Part shown: positions 35,003 through 43,666 of the stretch, piece after piece | Layout: every line of letters begins with the position of its first letter | How positions within the stretch are numbered: position 1 is the stretch's first letter | NCBI RefSeq assembly: GCF_029714285.1 | Contig: NZ_CP121663.1 | Coordinates: 1 to 64,000, forward strand | Length of the DNA: 64,000 bases | Source: Rhizobium sp. CB3090 | GTDB lineage: Bacteria; Pseudomonadota; Alphaproteobacteria; Rhizobiales; Rhizobiaceae | Reading direction: 5' to 3' | Translations under genes and position numbers: made by a program | The notes under the pieces: model-generated | What the model was told of the DNA's origin: nothing | Databases searched by the model: none | Seen by the model: the letters and a program-made list of their open reading frames with translations, nothing else

Positions 35003-35690
35003 TCGTCTTGTGGTTTGAACGAGCTCTTGTATGAGCCAGGTAGGGCAAGTGGCTCAAAGTAATCTCGGGCTTCAGCGGGTTATGAAGCTCCGGTTCCAGC
35101 AAGAGGGTTGTTCCTTCGATGGAATAGAGTTGATGATGCCGTATCAAGCCGGCCACGGAGGGCTTGGCTTGGATCGGCACAACTATGCCGTCCTCGAGCA
35201 GGGACGGCGATCCGAGTTTGGTTACCTGCCAGCCTGTCGAAATCAAAAGATCCACCAATTTCGGGTGCGTTTCGACGATCAGCGAAGTGATGCCTGCAAC
35301 AAGGCAAAACTCCATTACGCCCGTCATCAGGATATGGGAAGCCGGCACCTCATTGATGAGTATTTCGCCTTTCGCGACAACGCATCGGGTCCATTCAAAA
35401 ATGTCCGGCGAACGTGGCCATGTTTGGCCGTTCATGATCTGGGGATATACGTCCGATAACAAATGCGGCTCTGTCGTGGGGAGCAATCGCGTATATCCAA
35501 CGACCGCGTCTTCGTGAAAGAGGGCAAGATGCAGGGCTCGCTCGTGATCGAACTGGTCGATTTCCAATCCGTCGCTTCGGCGAATGGCTTCCCAACCGAG
35601 CCTTTCCACAAATTGCTCGTGTCGAAAGCGCCAAATTTTCTCCATTGCTTGTCCGTTCGATGCCGAACGACCGACGTAGAGTCTTATCAT
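34977..35690 (-). CDS. LuxI-family acyl-homoserine-lactone synthase
   Basis: 237 aa. Makes an N-acyl- or N-aroyl-homoserine lactone from S-adenosylmethionine and an acyl donor. Conserved LuxI residues are visible: Arg in WRFRHEQFVERLGWE, Asp pair in LEIDQFD, Arg in GYTRLLPTT, and the acidic EWTRCVV segment. IDQFDxxxAxxL plus TTEPHLLSDVYPQ resembles the BjaI/RpaI branch of rhizobia and Rhodopseudomonas, whose members use aroyl or branched acyl groups; the signal cannot be told from sequence. Start at ATG 35690, with AGGGGCAAGG before it inside a stem-loop. Confidence 0.92.
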   Translation of the reverse strand: MIRLYVGRSASNGQAMEKIWRFRHEQFVERLGWEAIRRSDGLEIDQFDHERALHLALFHEDAVVGYTRLLPTTEPHLLSDVYPQIMNGQTWPRSPDIFEWTRCVVAKGEILINEVPASHILMTGVMEFCLVAGITSLIVETHPKLVDLLISTGWQVTKLGSPSLLEDGIVVPIQAKPSVAGLIRHHQLYSIEGTTLLLEPELHNPLKPEITLSHLPYLAHTRARSNHKTNESAYLAK

Positions 35691-35691
35691 C

Positions 35692-35714
35692 CTTGCCCCT
35701 GATTTTAGGGCAAG
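35692..35714 (-). promoter_or_regulatory. Inverted repeat over the luxI ribosome binding site
   Basis: CTTGCCC and GGGCAAG arms with a 9-base loop, one base before the luxI start codon on the minus strand. The 3' arm contains the AGGGGCAAGG ribosome binding site, so in RNA the stem would hide it; in DNA the dyad could be an operator. The arms are perfect over 7 bases. Confidence 0.55.
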
Positions 35715-35891
35715 AATGCATGATAGTCCCCGCCATTTAAATGAGTAAAAATACCCAGCTTTCTGACCTAGGCCGAGGCCGTTCCATGAACTTAGCTGAG
35801 CATTAGCAGGGGCAGCTCAAGGCGACACGTTGACGCGCAACCTGGCGCGAAGGCATGCTGACTTACCTGCAGCTCAACCCCGTAAGACAAT

Positions 35892-36635
35892 TCAGCGAAG
35901 TATTCCGAAGCGAAAACTTTCCGCTATCATCTGCGCCGCATTCACGACGTTAAGCTTGCGCTGGACATTCAGGATCTCGTTCTGGATGGTTCGGTGCGAG
36001 CGTCCCAGAATTTCGGCGATCTCGATGGCTGTCTTTCCGGCTGCGCACCACTGAATGATTTCACGCTCCCGCGCCGTGATCCGCAACGGGCTCCGGTCCC
36101 GCGCCCTTGCCTCTTTTGCCATAAGACCGCGCAGTGTGTTGTGCGCATAGATCGATAGAATATGCAGCGCGCCTCTGGCGGCGTTGGAGAGGTCCACCTT
36201 TTCCGCACCGAATGTAACGATCGCTTGGAAGCCGCTCGCTGAGTGCAACGGCACGCTGTAGCCGTCTTTCATTTTGAATTCTCTGGCTTCGTTCATGACG
36301 CGGCGTGCGTGACGGCCGAGCTCTTGATCTCGCAGTGCCTCCGACCAAACGAAAGCGCCGTCCTGCATTTTAGAGAGCTGGATGACGGGATCGGCGTGGA
36401 CATAGTTGTGCGAAACATAATGTTCGAACCACTCCGACGGCCAAGCATTCAACATGAAGTAGGAATCAATGCGCTCGGTGGGCAAGGGTATGCCGGAAAT
36501 TGCAAAGCAGCTAAAACCAAAATGGCGTGCGGACTTGTCCAGAGAGCCGAGTACGTCTTCCTTGCTTTTTGCGGCCGCGGTTTCCGACAAAAAGTCGAAC
36601 ATTACGTTTGCAGTTGCCACGGCTTCACTGTTCAC
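35892..36635 (-). CDS. LuxR-family quorum-sensing regulator
   Basis: 247 aa. Autoinducer-binding domain about residues 20-165 with the conserved pattern [16 protein letters not shown] (Trp, Tyr, Asp, Pro ligands of the lactone) and a C-terminal GerE helix-turn-helix ([31 protein letters not shown]). Start at GTG 36635 after GGGGAGGGG. Same strand and 200 bases upstream of luxI, the common receptor-synthase arrangement. Divergent from the dehydrogenase block starting at 37445. Confidence 0.92.
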   Translation of the reverse strand: MNSEAVATANVMFDFLSETAAAKSKEDVLGSLDKSARHFGFSCFAISGIPLPTERIDSYFMLNAWPSEWFEHYVSHNYVHADPVIQLSKMQDGAFVWSEALRDQELGRHARRVMNEAREFKMKDGYSVPLHSASGFQAIVTFGAEKVDLSNAARGALHILSIYAHNTLRGLMAKEARARDRSPLRITAREREIIQWCAAGKTAIEIAEILGRSHRTIQNEILNVQRKLNVVNAAQMIAESFRFGILR

Positions 36636-37444
36636 TCGCCCCTCCCCAGGATTTCGAATAATCCTAGCGCATATTAGCTCAAGGAAGTATTATTTTCATG
36701 ACCATTTCGGGTTAATGCCGGCATTATATGATGTTTTTATAATAAAACCTGAGTCCGAGCGAGAAGGTCATTGGTGGAGAGGCGGTCTCGCATGATCGCG
36801 CTGACATGCGGCAGGTTCTTTGTCCAATCGAGAACGCGCTCAAAGGTAGGCAAAATTGCTTATTTACCGTTGCGTAAGGTAGTTGTTAAATCCGATACAA
36901 GGGAAGGAAACTGCAGCTGCAGGGTGCGGGCATACCGAGGGCCAAAGATGGTCTCTCGTATGAAGCTATGGCGTGCGAAATGGGCATCGTCCGGCCCGCT
37001 TTAAGGCATCTGGAAAGAAATTCCAAATAGCTGTGCAGGCAGGATCAACCTGCCGCGTGGACGTTCATGCCGACGGAAGCGCTAACTCTCGTCGACACCA
37101 ACATAAAGTTGCAACTTTCGGATTCGACCTCGACATTAGCTGGTCGATGAGCGGCACGGCTGCGACTTCACCGCTGCCAGGAGAAAGCCAGCAACGGGTA
37201 CGCAGCATGGGCGACCTGTTTCGGACCGTTTGATATGTGACTGATGGGAAGAGGCGCATGCTGCCTCATCGATCAGTCTTCAGGCCAGAATGATGTGACG
37301 TTGCTCCGCGGGGTATTCGTACTCTCGTGCCGTAATGCCATGTCTGAATTGCAAAAATCGAACCCATGGCAAGGCCTTGCGTCACGGTCAGAGACGACCG
37401 TGCGGGGTGCAGCGATTACGTTTGCGGCAAGCACAGAGGGCGTG
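36636..37444. other. Long divergent intergenic region between luxR and the dehydrogenase block
   Basis: About 800 bases without a convincing gene. It contains the palindrome at 36713-36726 and AT-rich segments near 36660-36760 that would carry the luxR promoter. Two short frames (36771-37004 and 36973-37233) lack ribosome binding sites and family character; the second has some Pro/Gly/Ser-rich codon order but no support. The rightward promoter for the 37445 block must also lie here. Confidence 0.5.
36713..36726. promoter_or_regulatory. 14-bp perfect palindrome upstream of luxR
   Basis: TAATGCCGGCATTA, exactly self-complementary, 78 bases upstream of the luxR start codon and in the intergenic region shared with the 37445 block. 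Lux-box operators are 18-20 bp dyads in such positions; this one is shorter, and the flanking bases do not extend the symmetry. Confidence 0.45.
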
Positions 37445-37882
37445 ATGAACAATCTTAAGGGATCTTGGAGACTGCTGGCTTGGCGCAGGACGACCAGCAA
37501 AGGAGATGTTTCCTATCCGCTTGGGGAGGACGCATCGGGTTTGCTTGTCTACACGTCGACCGGCAGGATGATGGTGCAAATGACGGCCGCACATCGTCCG
37601 GTTTTGGAAACAACCGATCCTCTCGGCGGTAGTGCCGAGGAGCGGGCGGCGGCCTATTCGACTTGTCTGGGTTATTTCGGCAGCTACAGGGTTGCCGATG
37701 GCAAGGTCACGCATAGGATCGAAGGCAGCTCCTTTCCCAATTGGTCGGAAACCGAGCAGGTCCGCCCTTACGAGCTTAGGGGCGATGAGCTGATCTTGCG
37801 CACGCCCCCCTCCGAGAGCGGTGGAGTAATCACCGTCAACGAAATCTCCTGGATCCGCGACAAGGGACCAGCCGGCGCCTGA
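37445..37882 (+). CDS. Lipocalin-like domain protein
   Basis: 145 aa, cytoplasmic (no signal). Starts MNNLKGSWRLLAWRRTTSKGDVSYPLGED and includes GLLVYTSTGRMMVQMTAAHRP and YFGSYRV, matching the lipocalin-like family PF13924, whose members are small beta-barrels that bind hydrophobic or polyketide-like ligands. Start at ATG 37445 after GAGGGCGTG; the frame is open upstream without homology. First gene of the block, 51 bases before the GH15 gene. Confidence 0.8.
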   Translation: MNNLKGSWRLLAWRRTTSKGDVSYPLGEDASGLLVYTSTGRMMVQMTAAHRPVLETTDPLGGSAEERAAAYSTCLGYFGSYRVADGKVTHRIEGSSFPNWSETEQVRPYELRGDELILRTPPSESGGVITVNEISWIRDKGPAGA

Positions 37883-37933
37883 CTCACTTGGGCGCGGCTG
37901 CGCCTCATTCATGCAATTCGAGCGGAGGAACAG

Positions 37934-39385
37934 ATGAACATCACCAGAACCATCCATCATACGGCCCGTGCTCGGGCAGGAGTGCCGCTTGCTTTGGGAA
38001 GGCAGCACCCGAAAGCGGCCTATCAACAAACCGATCTGGCAGCTCTTGCCAATTACCTCATCCTCCTGATGCTGCGCAACGTCACGAGCGACGGCTATAT
38101 CATCGAGGATCCTGCCAATCCCGGGCAATATTCGGCGCCCGGATGCGTCGTCGCCGCGCCTTCTTTTCCCGCCAATACTCCCGGCGTCGATCAGGACTAT
38201 GTCTATAATTGGGTGCGCGACGCTGCGATCACCGCCATCGAGATCGCCGCTGCCGGATTGCCTCTGGCTCCAGGCAGCGGCATGCCCAGTCTGATCGACT
38301 ACGCCAGTTTCGCCAGGCTCTGTCAGACGAACGCCCATCCGACACTGGGGCATGCATGCTTTACCGTGGCCGGGCAACCGCGTCCGTGGACCGAACAGAA
38401 CGATGGACCTGCCATTCAAAGCCTCGCTCTCCTGCAGGCCTATCCTCAGTTGGACACAGCGACCCAAGCCACTGCCAGGCAAGTCATCGAAACGAATGTC
38501 TCTTATCTCCTCGGTGTTTACCAGCAGCCCACGACCAATCTGTGGGAGGAGCACGAAGGTCTGTCCTTCTTTGCGCGCTCGGTTCAGCTTCGCTGTCTCC
38601 GGGAGGTTGCCGCCAATAGCTACGGCATTGGCGTTACAGCGGATATAAAAACGGCAATTGCCTGGCTCGAAAGCGCCCTTCAGGATCATTGGAACGGTTC
38701 ATATTATGTGACGATGCTGGCGCCGGGCGCCGGTCCCGGCGTCTCAGTTGTTCCCGAAGAGCTTGGCTACGACCCGAACATCGACATCGTTTCGGCCTGC
38801 GTCTACGGAGCGGTGCCGGCAACCGATACAAAATTGCTTGCAACGGCAGCCCGGCTGCGAAGCCAGTGGGCGGATCCCAATTCCAGTGCGTTCTACCCGA
38901 TCAATGCCGGAGATCAGACACGTGGGATCGGTCCCCTCTTGGGCCGCTATCCCGGCGACACTTATGACGGAGATGTCGCCCATCCCGTGGCTGGGGGGCA
39001 TCCCTGGGCGCTGTGCACATGCAACTTTGCGGAACTTTACTATCGTCTCGCCAACGACATCGATCACGCCGGGACGGTTCCTTTGGATAGCCTGTCCCAG
39101 GATTTCTTCGCGCAGGTTGGGGTGACGAGCACGACCTCCGCCTCCGATACCGCAACCGCCCTCAGAAGCGCGGGCGATGCCATGCTGCGCGCGGTCATCT
39201 ACCACAGCGATCGTTATGAACTGAGCGAACAGTTCGATGGCACGTCCGGCTATGAAAAGAGCGTGCACAATCTGACATGGAGCTACGCATCATTTCTGTC
39301 TGCCGTACGCGTCAGAACCAGCGGAAACAAGCTGTCCGGTAAGGTAGCCGGCAAGTCCGCGCGGGCCGCCGGGAGCAGAAAATGA
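37934..39385 (+). CDS. GH15 glucoamylase-like glycoside hydrolase
   Basis: 483-aa (alpha/alpha)6-barrel enzyme. GH15 marks: DYVYNWVRDAAITAIE, PWTEQNDGPAIQ, NLWEEHEGLSFFARS with the general acid Glu206, GHPWALCTCNFAELYYR, and LSEQFDG with the general base Glu432. It lacks the N-terminal beta-sandwich of bacterial glucoamylases and has no signal peptide, so it acts in the cytoplasm unless secreted otherwise. Inverting hydrolysis of alpha-glucosides such as trehalose or a malto-oligosaccharide is likely. ATGA overlap with the next gene. Confidence 0.88.
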   Translation: MNITRTIHHTARARAGVPLALGRQHPKAAYQQTDLAALANYLILLMLRNVTSDGYIIEDPANPGQYSAPGCVVAAPSFPANTPGVDQDYVYNWVRDAAITAIEIAAAGLPLAPGSGMPSLIDYASFARLCQTNAHPTLGHACFTVAGQPRPWTEQNDGPAIQSLALLQAYPQLDTATQATARQVIETNVSYLLGVYQQPTTNLWEEHEGLSFFARSVQLRCLREVAANSYGIGVTADIKTAIAWLESALQDHWNGSYYVTMLAPGAGPGVSVVPEELGYDPNIDIVSACVYGAVPATDTKLLATAARLRSQWADPNSSAFYPINAGDQTRGIGPLLGRYPGDTYDGDVAHPVAGGHPWALCTCNFAELYYRLANDIDHAGTVPLDSLSQDFFAQVGVTSTTSASDTATALRSAGDAMLRAVIYHSDRYELSEQFDGTSGYEKSVHNLTWSYASFLSAVRVRTSGNKLSGKVAGKSARAAGSRK

Positions 39386-39849
39386 GCGAGCGACTGGCAA
39401 GCTTCATTGCCCTCTCAAGCGCGCTGACCGGTTTCAACGCCATGAAGTTACACGCGACCGATCTGGCTGAAACCTATCTCGGCGTGCTGGATCAGATCGT
39501 TCCCACCGACATCGTGAACGATCTGCTCGACAGCTTCCGAGAATTGCCGGCGAACGGGGATGGTGGGCCATTACCGGCAATTCTCAGGGATCCGCAACTT
39601 GGGCCGATCGCGCGCAATGTGATCATGCTTTGGTACTGCGGCACCTGGCAACAATTGCCTGAGGGATGGCGCACCGCCTTTGGGGCATCGCCGCTCGATA
39701 AAACCCATCTGGTCTCCGGTGCGGCCTATCAGGCCGGCCTGCAGTGGCTGGCGGCGGGAGCCCATCCGCCGGGAGCCAAGCAGCAAGGTTTCGGTGCATG
39801 GGCGCTGGCGCCCGCGGGGGGAAGACATGGCGAACGAGATGTCCTTTGA
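39382..39849 (+). CDS. Small subunit of a GMC sugar dehydrogenase (FAD-SLDH type), copy 1
   Basis: 155 aa matching the sugar dehydrogenase small-subunit family (PF12318-like): FIALSSALTGF at the start, AETYLGVLDQIV, and LGPIARNVIMLWYCGTW. In known enzymes the small subunit carries a Tat signal and escorts the GMC catalytic subunit to the periplasm; here the chain starts directly at the family's core and has no signal. ATGA-coupled to the GH15 gene and overlapping the GMC gene by 23 bases, so the pair is stoichiometrically linked. Confidence 0.85.
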   Translation: MSERLASFIALSSALTGFNAMKLHATDLAETYLGVLDQIVPTDIVNDLLDSFRELPANGDGGPLPAILRDPQLGPIARNVIMLWYCGTWQQLPEGWRTAFGASPLDKTHLVSGAAYQAGLQWLAAGAHPPGAKQQGFGAWALAPAGGRHGERDVL

Positions 39850-41584
39850 CGTGGTGATCGTTGGCGCGGGTGTTGCCGGCGCCATGATCGCAAAGCGTTT
39901 GACCAGGGCGGACATGCGGGTTCTGCTGCTTGAGGCGGGACCTGGCACGACGCGCAGTTTCGATGAATACACGCAGCATCTGGAGCATTTTTACGCCGCA
40001 AACAGCAAGGGCCCGGAATCGCCGTGGCCGCCGGCCGTCGCCGCGCCGCAACCCGACACAGCCGATTTGCAATCGAACAACGGCTACTTCGTTCAACGCG
40101 GCCCCAATCTCTACGGCAGCAGCTATACGCGGCTGTTGGGCGGATCGACCCTGCACTGGCTTGGCGTGTCGCTGCGGATGTTGCCGGAAGATTTTCGCAT
40201 GCGATCGCTGCACGGGGTCGGGCGGGACTGGCCCATCGGCTATGACGCGATCGCTCCTTACTACGAGCAGGCCGAACATGAGATCGGCGTTTCCGCCGAT
40301 GTCTCCGAACAGCACTATCTCGGGCTTAGCTTCTCGGATGGTTACGACTATCCGATGCAGCGCGTCCCGCCCAGTTTTTCGGACAAAACGCTCGGGGCGG
40401 CCGTTGACGGCATGGAGGTTGAGCTTCAGGAGGAGTCGTTCCGGCTCAGGGTTCGAAGCTATCCGGCGGCTCGCAATTCATTGCCACGCAAGTCCTATCG
40501 GCCGGTCGGCACCGGCTATCTTGGAGAGCGCTGCGAGGGCAATACGTCCTGTACGCCAATCTGTCCGGTGCAGGCGAAATACAATGCCGGCAAAACCCTC
40601 GCTCAGGCGGATTTGAACCGGTTGACCGTCCTGACCCAGGCGGTCGCCTCAAAGATCCATATCGATCCGGTAAGCGGCGAAGTGCAAGGGATCGAGTATC
40701 AACGCTACGAGGATCAGACCTCGTCGGAGGCAAAGACCTTCGTCGCAAAGGCTCGCGTCTACGTTTTGGCGGCGCATGCCGTGGAAAATGCCAAGCTCAT
40801 GCTGGCCTCGGGTATCGACGGCCCGCGCGGTCAAGTCGGCAAGACCCTTATGGATCATCCGACGCTTTACGCCTGGGGGCTCGCGCCCCATTCGATCGGC
40901 GCCTACAGAGGCCCGCAGTCGACGGCCGGCATCGAGGATTTGAGGGGCGGCGCGTTTCGCTCGAAACATGCGGCTTTCCGCTTCGACATCGGCAATGACG
41001 GCTGGCGGGCGAGTACCGGAGCTCCCGATACGGCGGTCTATCAGGCTGTGATGAATGGCGGGCTCTATGGCTCGGCGCTGCGCGGCGAACTCGAGGCGAC
41101 GCTGCCGCGCCAGATGCGCTTTTCGCTTGCGGTCGAACAGCTTCCCGACGCTGCCAACAGCGTCAGCATCGATCCTCGTTATCGCGATGCACTCGGCAAT
41201 CCGCGCCCCGTGATCGACTACAGGATCGATGACTACACGCTGGCCGGAATGGCGGCCGCCTCGCGCGTTGCCGAAGCCGTGTTTCGTCGAGCCGGGATAA
41301 AGGATTGCACGGACCCCGATAAGGGAAGCTGGTTTCCGACTGTCTACTATGAGGGGCGCGCCTTTCGCTACCATGGAATGGGGCATTTTGCCGGCACGCA
41401 TGCCATGGGCGCAGACCCCAGCGGCTCCGTCATCGATGCGGACCAGCGCGCCTGGGAACATAGGAACCTTTTTGTCGTCGGTTCCGGCAGTTTTCCGACG
41501 CTTGGCACATCCAATCCCACGCTGACCTTATCGGCTTTGGCATTGCGGACGGCCGATCGGTTGATCGCGAGTTTCGCCCACTGA
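39827..41584 (+). CDS. GMC-family FAD dehydrogenase, catalytic subunit 1
   Basis: 585 aa. FAD-binding VVIVGAGVAGAMIAKRL (about residues 8-24), a Cys-rich segment C236-x5-C242-x3-C246-P (CEGNTSCTPICP) like the one proposed to hold a 3Fe-4S cluster in bacterial FAD-glucose dehydrogenase, and the GMC C-terminal GHFAGTHAMG / GTSNPTLTLSALAL active-site region with the catalytic His. Start at ATG 39827; the frame is open upstream over the small subunit. No signal peptide. Substrate is probably a sugar or glycoside; electrons would leave through a partner not seen here, as no cytochrome c gene is nearby. Confidence 0.88.
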   Translation: MANEMSFDVVIVGAGVAGAMIAKRLTRADMRVLLLEAGPGTTRSFDEYTQHLEHFYAANSKGPESPWPPAVAAPQPDTADLQSNNGYFVQRGPNLYGSSYTRLLGGSTLHWLGVSLRMLPEDFRMRSLHGVGRDWPIGYDAIAPYYEQAEHEIGVSADVSEQHYLGLSFSDGYDYPMQRVPPSFSDKTLGAAVDGMEVELQEESFRLRVRSYPAARNSLPRKSYRPVGTGYLGERCEGNTSCTPICPVQAKYNAGKTLAQADLNRLTVLTQAVASKIHIDPVSGEVQGIEYQRYEDQTSSEAKTFVAKARVYVLAAHAVENAKLMLASGIDGPRGQVGKTLMDHPTLYAWGLAPHSIGAYRGPQSTAGIEDLRGGAFRSKHAAFRFDIGNDGWRASTGAPDTAVYQAVMNGGLYGSALRGELEATLPRQMRFSLAVEQLPDAANSVSIDPRYRDALGNPRPVIDYRIDDYTLAGMAAASRVAEAVFRRAGIKDCTDPDKGSWFPTVYYEGRAFRYHGMGHFAGTHAMGADPSGSVIDADQRAWEHRNLFVVGSGSFPTLGTSNPTLTLSALALRTADRLIASFAH

Positions 41585-41598
41585 TCGCATTTGCATGT

Positions 41599-41614
41599 GC
41601 CGGCGAAAGCCGGC
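41599..41614 (+). other. GNRA-loop hairpin between the two GMC genes
   Basis: GCCGGC-GAAA-GCCGGC, 6-bp stem with a stable GAAA tetraloop, in the 182-base spacer. No T run. Possibly an RNA stability or processing element. Confidence 0.45.
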
Positions 41615-41766
41615 GGACGACTTCATCTATCAGGAGCGGTCCTTCGATCGCGCCACGCAAAAAAAGGGAGCAAGCAGAATGCATCGATCATGTCGGCTGC
41701 GCGCCAACCGGAAAGAAGGCCGGGAGAGTAGCCATCGTTTTTCGTCGCATGGGATGGAGGTGCGCC

Positions 41767-43623
41767 ATGCTGTTTGCCATTGACTCCGCGCGAAGGACCG
41801 ACATCGGAGCCGTCGCGTCGGACAGAAATTATGATGCGGTTATCGTCGGCACCGGCATCTCCGGCGCCATCATCGCCAATGAGCTCTGCAGGGCGGGCAA
41901 GCGTGTCCTCGTGCTGGAAGCCGGATCCGGAACGAACCGGAGCCTGGACGGATACGATGCACTGGTGACCAACTTCTATAAAGCCGCCAGCAAGGACAAC
42001 CAGTCGCCCTATCCAGTCAATCCCAATGTTCCGATGCCGCGTAGCCCGGAGCTGCGCAAGCTTCAACCGGGCGAAACCAACGCTTTGACGTACATGGTGC
42101 AATCCGGCCCCTATGTGACCGATACGACCTATACGCGGATTTTCGGTGGCACGACCATGCACTGGGAAGCCAAAACGCCCCGACTGCTGCAGGAGGACTT
42201 CAAGTCGAACGCTCTTTACGGTCAAGGTCTCGATTGGCCGCTGGACTATCGCGACATCGAGGCGGACTATCAAACCGCGGAGCGCGAGATCGGCGTGTCG
42301 GCCGATGTCGAGGATCAGAGCTATCTCGATATCACCTTTCCCCAGGGTTACGTCTATCCCATGCGGGGTCTGCCGCTTTCCTATCTCGACCAGATGGTGG
42401 CCAAAGGCATCGACGGAACCACGGTCGAACTCTACGGAGAAACCTATCCCGTCAAGGTGCGGCCCTATCCCCAGGGACGCAACGGCATCCCCAATCCTGC
42501 CTATGACGGCGGCAAAGGATATGTGCCGATCGGTGCGGTCAATACGCATGAGGTCGAGGAGGGGGGACGCTGCCAGGGCAATACGAACTGCGTTCCGATC
42601 TGTCCGGTGCAGGCACGTTACCATTCCGGGAAAACGCTGGCGAAAGCACTCCAAACCGGCCGGGTCGATCTTCTCGCACAGGCCGTCGCCTCGCGTGTTC
42701 TGATCGATTCCGACACGGGCCGCGCCAGTGCGCTCGAGGTCAAGGTCTATAAGGATGCGGCCTCGCCCGACTATGAAACGATCACCGTCAAAGGCAAGAT
42801 TTTCGTGCTGGCTGCAGGCGCCATCGAAACGCCGCGGTTGATGCTGGCATCAGGTCTGCAGAGTTCGAGCGGCTTGATCGGCCGCAACCTGATGGATCAC
42901 GCCTATTTGCTGAGCTGGGCTCTGATGCCGGAGGTTTGCGGCACCATGCGCGGCACAAGTTGTACCGGAGGCATCGTGGATCTGCGCGGCGGCGCCTTCA
43001 GGCGGCATCAGGCGGCCTTCAGCGTCGATATTCACAATGATGGTTGGGGCTGGGCTGTCGGCTCGCCTTATTCCGACGTCACCGAACTCGTCGACCAGCA
43101 CAATCGCTTCGGCGGCGATCTAAGGCAGGGCCTGATCGACCGCATTTCGCGCCAATTGCTGCTCGCCTTCATGATCGAAGTGATGCCGGTCGAGAGCAAT
43201 CGCGTCTCCGTCGATCCGCAATATACCGACAAGCTCGGCAACATGCGGCCCGTGGTTTCGTTCACGGTTCCGGAATACACGATGCGCGGTGCTGCCTATG
43301 CGCGCGAGTTCGCAAAGACCATGTTTGCCCGGCTCGGCGCTGCGGATCACACCCGCTACGACACCAGCGACTACGGCTATGTGAACTATGAGGGCGAAGG
43401 CTACGCCATCCGCGGCGGCAACCACCTGGCCGGCACCCACATCATGGGATCGGACAAGCATAGGTCGGCCGTAAACATCGACCAGCGCTCCTGGGACCAC
43501 GACAATCTCTATCTGGTCGGCGGTGGCAGCATGCCCACCATCGGCACGGCCAACGTCACCTTGACCCTCGCCGCGCTGTGCTACCGCAGCGCCCGAGCAA
43601 TGCTGAAACAGTTGCAACGATAG
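41767..43623 (+). CDS. GMC-family FAD dehydrogenase, catalytic subunit 2
   Basis: 618 aa, paralogue of the preceding GMC protein. FAD motif AVIVGTGISGAIIANELCRAG, Cys-rich segment C269-x5-C275-x3-C279-P (CQGNTNCVPICP), and C-terminal GGNHLAGTHIMG and GTANVTLTLAALCYR. An extra N-terminal tail of about 25 residues has no signal features. Start taken at ATG 41767. The two GMC subunits share the same layout but differ in substrate-domain residues, suggesting two substrates or two positions on one sugar. Confidence 0.88.
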   Translation: MLFAIDSARRTDIGAVASDRNYDAVIVGTGISGAIIANELCRAGKRVLVLEAGSGTNRSLDGYDALVTNFYKAASKDNQSPYPVNPNVPMPRSPELRKLQPGETNALTYMVQSGPYVTDTTYTRIFGGTTMHWEAKTPRLLQEDFKSNALYGQGLDWPLDYRDIEADYQTAEREIGVSADVEDQSYLDITFPQGYVYPMRGLPLSYLDQMVAKGIDGTTVELYGETYPVKVRPYPQGRNGIPNPAYDGGKGYVPIGAVNTHEVEEGGRCQGNTNCVPICPVQARYHSGKTLAKALQTGRVDLLAQAVASRVLIDSDTGRASALEVKVYKDAASPDYETITVKGKIFVLAAGAIETPRLMLASGLQSSSGLIGRNLMDHAYLLSWALMPEVCGTMRGTSCTGGIVDLRGGAFRRHQAAFSVDIHNDGWGWAVGSPYSDVTELVDQHNRFGGDLRQGLIDRISRQLLLAFMIEVMPVESNRVSVDPQYTDKLGNMRPVVSFTVPEYTMRGAAYAREFAKTMFARLGAADHTRYDTSDYGYVNYEGEGYAIRGGNHLAGTHIMGSDKHRSAVNIDQRSWDHDNLYLVGGGSMPTIGTANVTLTLAALCYRSARAMLKQLQR

Positions 43624-43666
43624 GGCTCGGACCGGTTCCGCGCGCATAACAATCGGAGAAGCCAGG

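Noticed and set aside
36973..37233. 86-codon frame in the luxR-lipocalin spacer
   Set aside because: No ribosome binding site, no recognised family and ordinary base composition; kept as intergenic.
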